A stretch of DNA of 64,000 nucleotides from assembly GCA_051003355.1 (NCBI GenBank), contig JBPCLK010000050.1, positions 4,185-68,184 of the forward strand, in the 5' to 3' direction. A program made the translations under genes and the position numbers. The notes below the pieces were generated by a model. The model worked only from the letters and a program-made list of their open reading frames with translations, did no database searches and was not told where the DNA came from. The number at the start of each line of letters is the position of its first letter. Position 1 is the first letter of the stretch. Of the stretch, positions 42,303 through 51,508 are shown in pieces. This stretch comes from Palsa-1392 sp051003355. Lineage in GTDB: Bacteria > Verrucomicrobiota > Verrucomicrobiia > Chthoniobacterales > UBA10450.

Positions 42303-43769
42303 ATGAAACCTTCGAAAATCTCTGCTCGCCTCATCTTGATGACGGCGTTTTTCCTCGCACCGGCCTTCTCCCTTTTCGCCGGTGAAACTGTCGTTAAGAA
42401 GCAGGAAACGGTTCAAACCGAGACCAAAAAATCCGACTTCAAGCGTCCCATCTACAATACGGTGTCGCGGTGGAAAGAAGATTGGTCTGGCTTGCGCGGT
42501 CGCGATCGCAATCTGACCGGCGATCCATTCGATCCGATCAAATTCATCCCGCTCAACAACGACGGCTCCATCTGGCTGAGCATTGGGGGCGGCCTCCGCG
42601 GACGATTCGAACATTTCTCGAATTTCTCTTTCGCAGGAGGACTCGATGCATCCTACTTCCTCTACCACTTCCTGCTGCACGGCGATCTGCACATTACGCA
42701 GTTTGTGCGTGTTTTCGTGGAAGGAATTGATGCGGAAAGCACCAACCGTTACCTGCCTGGTGGCCTGCGCAACTCGGATGTAAACGCATTCGACCTCAAT
42801 CAGGGTTTTCTCGATATTAATATTCCGTTTGATAGCGGGTCTCTTACTTTCCGCGGCGGCCGACAGGGCCTGACCTTTGGTAAACAACGCCTGGTCAGCC
42901 CGCTGCCCTGGGGCAACGCCTATCGGCACTGGGACGGTTTCTCGGCGATCCTCGATACCCATGGCTGGAATGCCCAGGCCTTCGGGACCCAGTTCGTTCC
43001 GGTCGATAAATACAATTTCGACGAGCCGGACGCGCAAACCAAGTTTTACGGCCTCTACGTCACTCACGGCAAGCCGGTCGACCCGATCGGTGTGGACATT
43101 TACTTTCTCGGACTGGATCGAAATGATCCTATCTCCTTCAACGGCACGACTGGTGAGGAGGAACGCTATACCATCGGCGGAAGGGTTTTCGGCAAACTGC
43201 ACGACTTCGATTACGACGTGGAAAGCGCCTACCAATTTGGACAGGTGGGCGCGGGCGACGTGAGCGCCTGGATGCTTGCTTCCGAAGGTGGCTACACCTT
43301 CAAGCCGGTGCCCTTGGTGCCACGCCTGTGGCTCGGCTTCGATTACGCAAGTGGCGATGATTCGCCCGGGGGCGATGTGGGAACCTTCAACCAACTCTTC
43401 CCGCTCGGTCACGCCTACTTTGGTTACATCGATCTCATCGGCCGCCAGAACATCGTCGATCTGCATCCTGGGGCCTCGATCAAAGCCGCCGGCGACAAGC
43501 TCACGTTGAAAGCGGAGGGCCATTTCTTCTGGCGCGCAGAAGCAGCCGATGCACTCTATAACGCAGGAGGCGCCGTGGTGCGAAAAGGTGCTCCCGGCAC
43601 TTCCAAGCAGGTTGGTTCGGAAGCGGATTTTGTGGCCAACTATAAGTTTAACCAGCACCTCGATATGGAAGTCGGTTACAGTCATTTCTTCCCCGGCGAC
43701 TTCATCAGACAGACCGGGCCGGACCAGGATATCGACTTCTTCTATTTCCAGACGCAGTTCTACTTCTAG
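42303..43769 (+). CDS. Alginate-export-type outer-membrane channel
   Basis: This 488-residue protein has a signal peptide (MKPSKISARLILMTAFFLAPAFSLFAGE, cut near residue 27, in shorter form MKPSKISARL...). A beta-barrel follows that resembles the alginate_exp/AlgE-like family (ISIGGGLRGRFEHFSNFSF-type start, LTFRGGRQGLTFGKQRLVSPLPWGN, RDGFSA-like HWDGFSAILDTHGWNAQAFGT, ending FFYFQTQFYF with terminal Phe). Such channels pass small anionic or organic solutes. It is divergent from lysR and followed by a solute-binding lipoprotein, so the pair could form an uptake route. Confidence 0.8.
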   Translation: MKPSKISARLILMTAFFLAPAFSLFAGETVVKKQETVQTETKKSDFKRPIYNTVSRWKEDWSGLRGRDRNLTGDPFDPIKFIPLNNDGSIWLSIGGGLRGRFEHFSNFSFAGGLDASYFLYHFLLHGDLHITQFVRVFVEGIDAESTNRYLPGGLRNSDVNAFDLNQGFLDINIPFDSGSLTFRGGRQGLTFGKQRLVSPLPWGNAYRHWDGFSAILDTHGWNAQAFGTQFVPVDKYNFDEPDAQTKFYGLYVTHGKPVDPIGVDIYFLGLDRNDPISFNGTTGEEERYTIGGRVFGKLHDFDYDVESAYQFGQVGAGDVSAWMLASEGGYTFKPVPLVPRLWLGFDYASGDDSPGGDVGTFNQLFPLGHAYFGYIDLIGRQNIVDLHPGASIKAAGDKLTLKAEGHFFWRAEAADALYNAGGAVVRKGAPGTSKQVGSEADFVANYKFNQHLDMEVGYSHFFPGDFIRQTGPDQDIDFFYFQTQFYF

Positions 43770-43958
43770 GAAGGCTTAGAAAACGACCTAATGAAAAACG
43801 CTCGTCGCCGGTCACTACCTTTGGCGAACGTTTGCACCTCCGAATCCACCGGGGCCCATAAAACGTTGGGCGCTCTTCATACGACCGGCGATCACGTATC
43901 CGCTCGCCGACTCATTTGCAGATGTTCCAAAACAAAAAAACGATAGGAAAACCAAATC
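43770..43958. other. Intergenic region before the binding lipoprotein
   Basis: These 189 bases contain no ORF of note. A TAGGAA before the next start is the ribosome binding site. I looked for a riboswitch-like fold and saw none that I would defend. Confidence 0.4.
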
Positions 43959-45077
43959 ATGAATGCGAATAAACTGATCACCGCCGGAGCGGTCGCGCTC
44001 CTTCTATGCGCCGGCTGTAGCAAAAAGGACACCACCGTCGCCAAGAAGGAATCCACCAAAGTCCGGGTCGGTTACATCGGCCTTACCTGTGAAGCCTCCA
44101 TCTTCGCCGCGGTCGAGAACGGCTACTTCAAAGAGGAAGGCCTCGATGTCGAGCTGGTCAAGTGCGACTGGAAAATCTACAATGATACTCTCGCTCTCGG
44201 TGGCTACGACATCACTCAGCATCTCGTGATGTATTTCCTCAAGCCGATCGAACAGGGCCTCGACGTGAAATTCACGGGCGGCATCCACACGGGCTGCCTG
44301 CGTGTGCAGGCCGCGGCCAAGAGCAACATCACCAGCGTCGAGCAACTCCGCGGCAAACGCATCGGCGTGCCGGGCATGGGGACGCCGCCGTTTGTCTATA
44401 CCAACCGCGTGCTCAAGCGCCATGGCATCGACGGGAGCAAGGAGATTGAGTGGAAAGTATTTCCGGTCGGCGAGCTCGGCCTCGCCATCGATAAAGGAGA
44501 AGTCGACGCCGTAGCTGATTCCGAGCCGATCGGCACCATGCTGCTGACCAGCGGTAAAGTGCGGAATGTGGCCGACCAAGCCGTGGATGAAGGTTACAAA
44601 GATGAGTACTGCTGCGAGGTCATCGCCAACGGAAAATGGCTGGCCGCCAATCCCAAGGCCGCCGCAGGTGCCACTCGCGCTCTGCTCAAAGGAGCCAAGT
44701 ATGTCCACGCCAATCCGATGGCTGCAGCGCAAATGTCGATCGATAAAAAGTACCTCGCCTCGAACCCACAAATGAACGCGGCTGCTCTCTCCAAGCTCGG
44801 CTACATTCCAAGCGTTTCGCGCGCGGAAACCTCGGTGGCGACTGCCGCCAAGGAAATGATCGCTGCGGGCATGCTCGCCCCGAACACGAACGTCGATCAA
44901 CTCACCAAACGCGCTTTCGCCCATCTCGATGGCGTGAGCGACGAATGGATCGACAAGACCGAAGTTAAGAAGGTCGCCGGCGGCCAGGTCGTGCCCGGAA
45001 AGGACGACGCCAAGATAGCCCAGGCCAGCCTGGACGCAGGTCCGAAATCCTGCTGCGCCATGCCGATCTCGAACTGA
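43959..45077 (+). CDS. ABC-type substrate-binding lipoprotein (NrtA/SsuA/TauA-like), orphan
   Basis: This 372-residue protein has a lipoprotein signal ending LLLCAGC (lipid on Cys20). The binding domain shows VRVGYIGLTCEASIFAAVENGYFKEEGLDVELVK, here as VGYIGLTCEA and GYFKEEGLDVEL, plus LRGKRIGVPGMGTPP. This is the nitrate/sulfonate/taurine/cyanate-type class. Odd features are a cysteine in the ligand region (LTCEA), paired CC residues in DEYCCEV, and a C-terminal SCCAMP. No permease or ATPase gene is adjacent. The substrate cannot be read from sequence. Confidence 0.85.
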   Translation: MNANKLITAGAVALLLCAGCSKKDTTVAKKESTKVRVGYIGLTCEASIFAAVENGYFKEEGLDVELVKCDWKIYNDTLALGGYDITQHLVMYFLKPIEQGLDVKFTGGIHTGCLRVQAAAKSNITSVEQLRGKRIGVPGMGTPPFVYTNRVLKRHGIDGSKEIEWKVFPVGELGLAIDKGEVDAVADSEPIGTMLLTSGKVRNVADQAVDEGYKDEYCCEVIANGKWLAANPKAAAGATRALLKGAKYVHANPMAAAQMSIDKKYLASNPQMNAAALSKLGYIPSVSRAETSVATAAKEMIAAGMLAPNTNVDQLTKRAFAHLDGVSDEWIDKTEVKKVAGGQVVPGKDDAKIAQASLDAGPKSCCAMPISN

Positions 45078-45096
45078 TCGGAAGGCTGCCAATCCC

Positions 45097-45132
45097 GGGC
45101 TCGTTAGGCAAGACGGTTTGCTTAACGAGCCC
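45097..45132 (+). terminator. Hairpin built from the CGTTAGGC word, downstream of the binding lipoprotein
   Basis: GGGCTCGTTAGGCAA (45097-45111) and TTGCTTAACGAGCCC (45118-45132) form a 15-bp stem with one G-U pair and a 6-base loop, 20 bases after the stop codon. The stem contains the window-wide octamer and a one-mismatch inverted copy. Only a weak T-rich tail follows (GCGTTTCGGCGTTCT). It probably acts as a terminator. Confidence 0.65.
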
Positions 45133-45319
45133 GTTGGCGTTTCGGCGTTCTACGGAGCGGCCTATTTGCCGGGACGGGCGACGCGCCCGAATTCTAGAGG
45201 TTCGCTGAACCGGTCAGCGCTCAAGGCTCGCGACTCGGAGATTGCGGGAAGCAGTGGGCGCGATAGACTGCGCCCGTAACCGGAAAGCGGCGCCGCCGCG
45301 CTCTCCGGAACGCGCACCT

Positions 45320-45401
45320 GCCAGGGTGGCGAAATTGGCAGACGCGCCAGACTTAGGATCTGGTGGAGCAATCCGTAGGGGTTCAAGTCCCCTCCCTGGT
45401 A
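45320..45401 (+). tRNA. tRNA-Leu (TAG)
   Basis: Class II tRNA: acceptor GCCAGGG pairs with CCCTGGT (one G-U), D arm GGCGAAATTGGCAGACGC, anticodon stem CCAGA/TCTGG around CTTAGGA (anticodon TAG), a variable arm (TGGAGCAATCCGTA), T arm GGGGTTCAAGTCCCC and discriminator A. The 3' CCA is not encoded (CCT follows). The gene starts 188 bases after the hairpin. Confidence 0.93.
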
Positions 45402-45410
45402 CCTCGTTTC

Positions 45411-45875
45411 ATGAAAAAAGAGCACCTCGAGATCGAGCGGAAATTTCTGATCGAGAAATTGCCTCGGACCCTCGAGCGTTATCCGCACAAGAAAATCGCG
45501 CAAGGTTACCTGGTGGTCGAGCGCGAAAAGGGTCACGTGCGACTGCGCCGGGCGGGTCGCACCTGTACGCTCACCTTCAAAAGGGGCCCCGCGAGCGCGC
45601 GGGAAGAACGCGAAATCCGTCTCACGGCGGCGCAATTTGCCGTGCTCTGGCCCGCCACGGCCGGCTCTCGCCTAACGAAAACTCGCTACTACGTTCCGTG
45701 GAAGAAACTCACCGTCGAGATCGACATCTACAGCGGTTCCAATGACGGCCTGATTGTGGCGGAAGTGGAGTTTCCCGACGTCGAGACCTGCCATTCATTT
45801 CGACCGCCAGACTGGCTGGGCGACGAAGTAACCGGGGCCAATCGTTACAGCAATGTAAAATTAGCGTGCGATTAG
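45411..45875 (+). CDS. CYTH-domain triphosphatase-like protein
   Basis: This 154-residue protein starts at ATG 45411. The CYTH signature ExExK appears as EIERKF at residues 7-12. Later barrel strands bring charged residues (GHVRLRRAG, LTFKRG, KTRYYV, VEIDIYSG, VAEVEFP) that line the triphosphate tunnel. Single-domain CYTH proteins of this size hydrolyse inorganic triphosphate or bind phosphorylated polymers. It lies directly before phoB, which fits phosphate metabolism, although it may be an independent unit. Confidence 0.88.
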   Translation: MKKEHLEIERKFLIEKLPRTLERYPHKKIAQGYLVVEREKGHVRLRRAGRTCTLTFKRGPASAREEREIRLTAAQFAVLWPATAGSRLTKTRYYVPWKKLTVEIDIYSGSNDGLIVAEVEFPDVETCHSFRPPDWLGDEVTGANRYSNVKLACD

Positions 45876-45895
45876 CTTTTGCAGCGATTCGCAAA

Positions 45896-45913
45896 TTGTC
45901 ACACGCCTTTCTT
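45896..45913 (+). promoter_or_regulatory. Candidate Pho box upstream of phoB
   Basis: TTGTCAC-N4-CTTTCTT, two 7-mers with an 11-base period, resembles two half-sites of the PhoB consensus CTGTCAT-N4-CTKTCAT. It ends 26 bases before the phoB start. The second half-site is poorer, so this is weaker than the other two candidates in the window. Confidence 0.45.
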
Positions 45914-45939
45914 TAGGCATAAGCTGCTATTTCCCGCGC

Positions 45940-46632
45940 ATGACCCATTCGCCCAACAAAAAGATTTTGATCGTCGAGGATGAACCGGACGTGGTCGATC
46001 TGATTGCCCTGCAATTGCGCAAAGCGGGCGGTTTTACGGTCCTGATCGCGGGCGATGGGGCGGAAGGATTGAAGAAAGCGCGTTCCGATGCGCCTGCTCT
46101 GATCGTGCTGGATCTCATGCTGCCACGGATGCCCGGACTCGAAGTTTGCAAGGTACTCAAGACCGATTCGCTCACTTCCCACATCCCGATCATCATGCTT
46201 ACGGCCAAGGCCGAAGAGGTCGACCGGATCGTCGGATTGGAAATCGGCGCCGACGACTACGTGACCAAGCCTTTCAGCCCGCGCGAAATGCTCCTGCGGA
46301 TTCGAGCTATTCTGCGTCGCGGGCCCGGCGGACCGTCCGAAGAAAAATTAACGCGCGGCCTGATCACTATCGACTCGGCGCGGCATCTCGTCTTGGTGGG
46401 TGGCAAGCCGATCGTTCTCACCGCGGTCGAATTCAAGCTCCTCAGCATGCTGATGCAACGCCCCGGCCGGGTGCAGGCGCGCGATCGGCTGCTGAACGAA
46501 GTCTGGGGCTACGAAAGCGCAATCGATACCCGCACGGTGGACACGCACGTCCGCAGACTGCGCGAGAAACTTGGCAAAGCCGCCACCGCGATCGAAACCG
46601 TGCGCGGGTTTGGTTATCGCCTGCGCGAATAG
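45940..46632 (+). CDS. phoB: Phosphate regulon response regulator PhoB
   Basis: This 230-residue OmpR-family regulator has a receiver domain (KILIVEDEPDVVDLIALQL, phospho-acceptor Asp58 in IVLDLMLPRMPG, Lys in DYVTKPFSPREMLLRI) and a winged helix (PIVLTAVEFKLLSMLMQRPGRVQ, DTRTVDTHVRRLREKLG, IETVRGFGYRL). The phosphate genes that follow make PhoB the natural assignment. The kinase gene begins at once after the stop. Confidence 0.95.
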   Translation: MTHSPNKKILIVEDEPDVVDLIALQLRKAGGFTVLIAGDGAEGLKKARSDAPALIVLDLMLPRMPGLEVCKVLKTDSLTSHIPIIMLTAKAEEVDRIVGLEIGADDYVTKPFSPREMLLRIRAILRRGPGGPSEEKLTRGLITIDSARHLVLVGGKPIVLTAVEFKLLSMLMQRPGRVQARDRLLNEVWGYESAIDTRTVDTHVRRLREKLGKAATAIETVRGFGYRLRE

Positions 46633-46640
46633 TGCGACTG

Positions 46641-47912
46641 ATGGCCTGGATCGCTTTCGGGCTCGCGATCGCCGCCCTGGCCTACAGCTGGTGGTGGTTT
46701 TGGCGCAACTGGATTGCCCCTTGCCGTGAACTGGAATTTCTCGTCAACGAGCTTAACGAAGCCCGCGTCCCACGCACTTTTCTGATCGGCGGCGGCGTCC
46801 GCGGAATCGCGCTCGCGCTCGAACAACTCGCTACGCGCGAAGGAGCGCTGCGGGCCCGCGTGCAGGAAGGAGAATTCGGGGTCCAGGCGATCGTCGGCGC
46901 GTTGGCCGATGGACTGGTGGTGGCCGACAGCGAACGACGTATTCGGCTGATGAATAATGCTTTCCGGGAAATGTTCGAGCTGGGGGCGCGGGAAGTCGAT
47001 GGGACTCTACTTGAGAGCGTGCGCGATGCTGCGGTGGAACGCTTGCTGGGCCGGGCGCTCCAGAGTGGCGAGATGCAGCGCACGATGATTAATCTGCAGC
47101 GCCCGGCCGACACCGAACGCCATCTCGAAGTCGTGGCCGAGCCGATCAAGGATGCGCCGGGCAAGGTGAGTGGAGCGGTCGTTTTATTTCGGGACATCAC
47201 GGAGCTGCGGCGGACGGAAATCATGCGGCGCGACTTTGTGGCAAACGTCTCGCACGAGCTACGCACGCCGCTTTCCATCCTGCGCGGCTATCTCGAGACG
47301 TTGCTCGAGAATCCAAAACAACCGCCGGCCGAGCTCCTCCGCATTTTCGAGGTTATGGAACGACATTCCAATCGCCTCAATCTCCTAGTCGATGATGTCC
47401 TGAGTCTGGCCCGCCTGGAAGGTCCGGGAGTCGCCCTCGATATCACGACCATTAAGCCCGCTGTTTTCCTGCGCGGCATCATGCGCGACTGGGACAGGAA
47501 ATTTTCGGCCAAGGAACTGCAAACCAGCCTCGATGTGCCTGATGACCTTCCATTATTCTGGGCTGATGAAGCGCGCTTGCAGGAGGTGATCTACAACCTG
47601 CTCGACAATGCGGTGAAATATTCGCGGATAGGCGGCGAGGTCAGGGTGAGCGCGACGAAGAATGCGGACCGACTTACCTTCAGCGTGTCAGATAATGGAC
47701 CCGGCATTCCAGCACGGGACGTATCGCGAGTCTTTGAGCGTTTTTATCGCGCGGATAAAGCGCGTCATCGCGAGCTTGGCGGCACCGGTCTCGGCCTTTC
47801 CATCGTCAAGCATATCGCGCAATTGCACGGAGGCACGGTCGAGGCAGAAAGCGAGCCCGACCGGAGGACCATTGTGTGGGTTCATCTGCCCATAGCAGCC
47901 ACGCAAACGTAA
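46641..47912 (+). CDS. phoR: Phosphate regulon sensor kinase PhoR
   Basis: This 423-residue kinase has one clear N-terminal membrane helix (about residues 2-22), no periplasmic sensor, and a PAS domain (IVGALADGLVVADSERRIRLMNNAF). HisKA has His205 in FVANVSHELRTPLSILRGY, and the ATPase domain shows NLLDNAVKYS, DNGPGIPARDVSRVFERFYRAD and GGTGLGLSIVKHI. This layout is that of PhoR, which senses phosphate through the Pst transporter and PhoU. A GTG at 46632 overlapping the phoB stop is an alternative start. Confidence 0.94.
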   Translation: MAWIAFGLAIAALAYSWWWFWRNWIAPCRELEFLVNELNEARVPRTFLIGGGVRGIALALEQLATREGALRARVQEGEFGVQAIVGALADGLVVADSERRIRLMNNAFREMFELGAREVDGTLLESVRDAAVERLLGRALQSGEMQRTMINLQRPADTERHLEVVAEPIKDAPGKVSGAVVLFRDITELRRTEIMRRDFVANVSHELRTPLSILRGYLETLLENPKQPPAELLRIFEVMERHSNRLNLLVDDVLSLARLEGPGVALDITTIKPAVFLRGIMRDWDRKFSAKELQTSLDVPDDLPLFWADEARLQEVIYNLLDNAVKYSRIGGEVRVSATKNADRLTFSVSDNGPGIPARDVSRVFERFYRADKARHRELGGTGLGLSIVKHIAQLHGGTVEAESEPDRRTIVWVHLPIAATQT

Positions 47913-47958
47913 CATAAAATGTTTTGATCCTCGCGGCCCAGATCAGGATTATCCAAAT

Positions 47959-49554
47959 GTGGAAATCGCTGCGACGCCCATTTCGAATCTCAAGAAATCC
48001 GAGGAACAACGCCACCGCAGCCGACGCCTGACCGAGCAGGTCATTCGGTATTTCTTTGGCGGGAACGCTATCGTCGCAGTCGTTGTCCTCGCCCTCATCA
48101 CCATTTTTCTCTTCCGGGAAGGCATCGGATTTGTCGGCGAAAATTTGCGCAACCTCCGCCTCTACCGCAGCGCGGGCTTGGAATATGTCGATATCATTCG
48201 TTCCCAAGCCGGGCAGCACTCGACGCTCACCCGGTCTCTCAATCAAATTCGGTTGAAGGAATTCAGCGGGCAGTTGGCGCGGGGACGTTCTAACAACCAA
48301 GCCCAGGCGGCGCTCGCGCCCTTCGACCGCTTCGCGTCTGCCTTCAGCGATGCGGGCGAGGAGCTCAACGGCCTCGTGTCGGATTTGAATGACGATGCGA
48401 TGGGTTTAAAAGAAGCGCTTGCCCGGCGCGAAGAAGCGATCGCCGAGCGGGACCGGCTCACCCGCGCCGGTGACGCGGCCGCGGCGGCGAAGATCGTCAT
48501 TCCGGTCGTTGATCCGAGCGCGACAGTGACGCGACTGCGAGCGAGCGCACCGACTTTCCGGCAGACGAGTTCGACCCTGGCGATAAACCTTTCCGGTTTA
48601 CTCAATTCTCCTCCTGCTCCGACCAACTCGGCGGCGAAGAGACTTTTCAACCAATGGAAAGAGCAGGTGCGCGACTTCGTTGCTACTTTGCCCAACGCCT
48701 CCCAGGAACTGGCGAATTGGGATCCCGCTCGCCCGGTTCCGTGGTATCGCGGCATCGCCGCCTTCCTCTTCGGGCACGACTGGATAACCGCCAGCTTCTG
48801 GCAGGATTGGTACGGCATCCGGCCCTTGCTGGTCGGGTCGATCATGGTCTCGGCCGTCGCTCTTTTTTTCGCGGTGCCGTTCGGCGTCGCCGCCGCAATC
48901 TATGTAAGCGAAATCGCTTCGCGCAGCGAGAAGCGCCTGATCAAGCCCTACATCGAATTTATCTCGGCCATTCCTTCAGTCGTGCTTGGATTTTTCGGCA
49001 TCGCGGTGGTGGGCGAGGCGATTCGTGCGGCTTCGCACTGGCATTGGCTGAGCTGGGTCTCTTTTTTCCCGATCAGTGAACGACTCAACGTTTTTACTGC
49101 TGGGCTCTTGCTCGCGCTCATGGCGATCCCTACCATTTTTACGCTCTCTGAAGACGCGCTGCGGAACGTGCCGCGCGGCTTCAAAGAAGCCTCCTACGCA
49201 CTAGGTGCAAATCGACTCCAGACTATCGGGCGCGTCCTCGTGCCGGCTTCACTTTCTGGAATCATCTCCGCCATTCTGCTCGGTTTCGGGCGAGTGATCG
49301 GCGAGACGATGGTCGTCCTGCTTTGCGCGGGTAACCGGATCGAGATTCCAGATTTCAGCCAGGGTCTTGGCGCGTTCTTCCAACCCGTCCACACCATGAC
49401 CGGCATCATCGCGCAGGAAATGGGCGAGGTGGTGCGCGGGAGCATTCATTACCGCGCACTTTTCATGGTGGGCCTCGTGCTTTTCACCATCACGCTCGTG
49501 ATCAACTATGCCGCGCAAAAAATCGTGCAGCGCTACCGGATGAGCATCGGCTAA
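47959..49554 (+). CDS. pstC: Phosphate ABC transporter permease PstC with large insertion
   Basis: This 531-residue inner-membrane permease is much longer than typical PstC (about 300). TM1 is at about residues 35-55. Then comes an insertion of about 200 residues rich in Ala/Arg with coiled-coil character (LVSDLNDDAMGLKEALARREEAIAERDRL). The normal permease domain runs from about 290 to the end, with the EAA loop in EDALRNVPRGFKEASYALGANRLQTI. The start GTG 47959 overlaps nothing. The stop and the pstA start share a base (TAATG). Confidence 0.93.
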   Translation: MEIAATPISNLKKSEEQRHRSRRLTEQVIRYFFGGNAIVAVVVLALITIFLFREGIGFVGENLRNLRLYRSAGLEYVDIIRSQAGQHSTLTRSLNQIRLKEFSGQLARGRSNNQAQAALAPFDRFASAFSDAGEELNGLVSDLNDDAMGLKEALARREEAIAERDRLTRAGDAAAAAKIVIPVVDPSATVTRLRASAPTFRQTSSTLAINLSGLLNSPPAPTNSAAKRLFNQWKEQVRDFVATLPNASQELANWDPARPVPWYRGIAAFLFGHDWITASFWQDWYGIRPLLVGSIMVSAVALFFAVPFGVAAAIYVSEIASRSEKRLIKPYIEFISAIPSVVLGFFGIAVVGEAIRAASHWHWLSWVSFFPISERLNVFTAGLLLALMAIPTIFTLSEDALRNVPRGFKEASYALGANRLQTIGRVLVPASLSGIISAILLGFGRVIGETMVVLLCAGNRIEIPDFSQGLGAFFQPVHTMTGIIAQEMGEVVRGSIHYRALFMVGLVLFTITLVINYAAQKIVQRYRMSIG

Positions 49555-50660
49555 TGAACAATTCCGATTCGACGAGCATGGACGAAGCCACCCTGGCTGC
49601 TTCCGGCTTTAGTCTGGCTGCGAAGCTAGACAACCGCGGCGGGCCGTCCGCTCGTCGTATGCACTCGCGTTGGACGGAAAAGATCGCCTTCTGGCTTTTC
49701 CGCATCGCGACCTACTGCATCATCGCGGCGACGAGTTACATCTTTCTCGATATCGGCATCAAAGGAGCGCGGACCGTCTTCACTACGACTCCGCCATTTG
49801 TGAACGTGCCTTTCCTGACGGAGAAGCCGGAGACGCTTTACTTCTTCGATTTCGAGGGGAAGAAAATGACGCTGGGCGATCACAATTTTCGCGCTTGGAA
49901 AGCGAAGCATCCCGGCGCTGACGTGCAGCCCTCGACCGTGGCGTATTCGGCAGGCGGCATCTGGCCCTGCATCGTGGGCACGGCGTTGCTCGTCATTGGC
50001 TCGATGGTGGTCGCGCTGGTCATCGGGATCAGCAGCGCGATTTACCTGAGCGAATACAGCCGCAACAGTCGTCTCATCGGGATCATCCGCATCGCCATCC
50101 TCAATCTGGCGGGAGTGCCATCGATTGTGTTCGGGCTTTTCGGGTTTGGGCTCTTCGTGATTTTTTTCCATTGGAATGTGTCGCTCCTGGCCGGCTGGTT
50201 TACCCTCGGGCTGATGGTTTTGCCGGCGATCATCACGGCGAGCGAAGAGGCCTTGCGTGCGGTCCCGCAGGGTTTGCGGGAAGGCTCGCTCGCCCTCGGA
50301 GCCACGAAGTGGCAAACCATTCGTAAAAACGTGCTGCCTTACGCGCTGCCGGGCATCCTGACCGCTTCCATCCTCGGCATCGCGCGGGTCGCCGGTGAGA
50401 CAGCGCCGATCATGTTCACAGCTGCGTATGCACTGCGCGATGAAATGCCGTGGCAGGTGCAACACTGGACCGATTTCTTTTTCCAAGGCGTGATGGCGTT
50501 GCCTTATCACATCTACGTCGTCAGCTCGAAAATTCCGCAGAACGAATACACCGAGCGTGTGCAGTATGGCGCGGCCTTTGTTTTTCTCGTCCTCGTCATG
50601 CTCATTGCTTTAACCTCAGTCATCCTGCGCGAGCGCAGCCGGAACCGCCTCTCATGGTAG
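49554..50660 (+). CDS. pstA: Phosphate ABC transporter permease PstA
   Basis: This 368-residue permease has an N-terminal cytoplasmic extension of about 45 residues and TM1 near 50-70. A periplasmic insertion of about 60 residues (FLTEKPETLYFFDFEGKKMTL) precedes the core. The EAA loop reads EEALRAVPQGLREGSLALGATKWQTI. It forms the Pst channel with PstC. Its stop lies after the pstB start (7-base overlap). Confidence 0.94.
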   Translation: MNNSDSTSMDEATLAASGFSLAAKLDNRGGPSARRMHSRWTEKIAFWLFRIATYCIIAATSYIFLDIGIKGARTVFTTTPPFVNVPFLTEKPETLYFFDFEGKKMTLGDHNFRAWKAKHPGADVQPSTVAYSAGGIWPCIVGTALLVIGSMVVALVIGISSAIYLSEYSRNSRLIGIIRIAILNLAGVPSIVFGLFGFGLFVIFFHWNVSLLAGWFTLGLMVLPAIITASEEALRAVPQGLREGSLALGATKWQTIRKNVLPYALPGILTASILGIARVAGETAPIMFTAAYALRDEMPWQVQHWTDFFFQGVMALPYHIYVVSSKIPQNEYTERVQYGAAFVFLVLVMLIALTSVILRERSRNRLSW

Positions 50661-51496
50661 ACACGATTGATATGCCCGAAGCCACCTCTACTTCCGCCGC
50701 CAGTCGCAGCGAACCGGCCGCACCTTCGCCTACCGAAGAGAAACCGATGATCGACGTGCGCGACGTCACTTTTGCCTACGGCAATCATGAGGTGCTGCAC
50801 GACGTCAGCCTGCAAATCCCAGCCCGCGCGGTTACGGCCTTTATTGGTCCGTCCGGCTGCGGCAAGACAACACTGCTGCGTTGTTTTAACCGGATGAACG
50901 ACCTGGTCGATGGTTCGCGTATCATGAGGGGCTCAATCGTGATCGCAGGCCGCGACATCAATGCGCCATTTGTCGATGTAGTCGATCTGCGCCGGCGCAT
51001 CGGGATGGTCTTCCAGAAATCGAATCCGTTTCCAAAATCGATTTACGAAAATATCGCCTATGGACTGCGCATCGCGGGCGTGAAGCAGAAATCCGAGATC
51101 AACGAAGCGGTCGAGAAGAGTCTGCGCGCCTCCGCGCTCTGGGACGAAGTGAAAGATCGGCTCGATAAAAACGCCCTCGGTCTTTCCGGCGGCCAGCAGC
51201 AGCGCCTCTGCATTGCGCGCGCTCTCGCCGTGGAACCGGAAATCATCCTCATGGATGAGCCCTGCTCGGCGCTCGACCCGATCGCCACGGCGAAAGTCGA
51301 AGAGCTAATCCGCCTGCTGAAAACCAAATACACGATCGTGATCGTGAACCACAACATGCAGCAGGCCGGCCGGTGCTCCGATTTCACCGCCTTCTTTTAC
51401 CTCGGAAAACTGATTGAGTTTGGCGCCACCCCGAAAATATTTTCACAGCCAACCCAACGGCAGACGGAAGATTACATCACAGGCCGGTTCGGTTGA
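50654..51496 (+). CDS. pstB: Phosphate ABC transporter ATPase PstB
   Basis: This 280-residue ATPase has an N-terminal Ser/Ala/Pro extension (about 30 residues), Walker A GPSGCGKTT, Q loop in MVFQKSNPFPKSIYENI, signature LSGGQQQR, Walker B IILMDEPCSALDP and the switch histidine in VNHNMQQA. The NPFPKSIYEN segment is specific to PstB. ATG 50654 is the start; the open frame further upstream lies inside pstA. Confidence 0.96.
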   Translation: MVDTIDMPEATSTSAASRSEPAAPSPTEEKPMIDVRDVTFAYGNHEVLHDVSLQIPARAVTAFIGPSGCGKTTLLRCFNRMNDLVDGSRIMRGSIVIAGRDINAPFVDVVDLRRRIGMVFQKSNPFPKSIYENIAYGLRIAGVKQKSEINEAVEKSLRASALWDEVKDRLDKNALGLSGGQQQRLCIARALAVEPEIILMDEPCSALDPIATAKVEELIRLLKTKYTIVIVNHNMQQAGRCSDFTAFFYLGKLIEFGATPKIFSQPTQRQTEDYITGRFG

Positions 51497-51508
51497 GAAT
51501 GATTAATA

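Noticed and set aside
42180..43685. A 501-codon minus-strand ORF opposite the outer-membrane channel
   Set aside because: It lies fully antisense to a gene with signal peptide and barrel features, with no recognisable protein motif. The same holds for long antisense ORFs at 26786-28384, 44004-45092 and 59114-60076.
43770..43958. Riboswitch upstream of the binding lipoprotein
   Set aside because: Only short incidental complementarities were found, with no consistent multi-helix fold or known conserved core.
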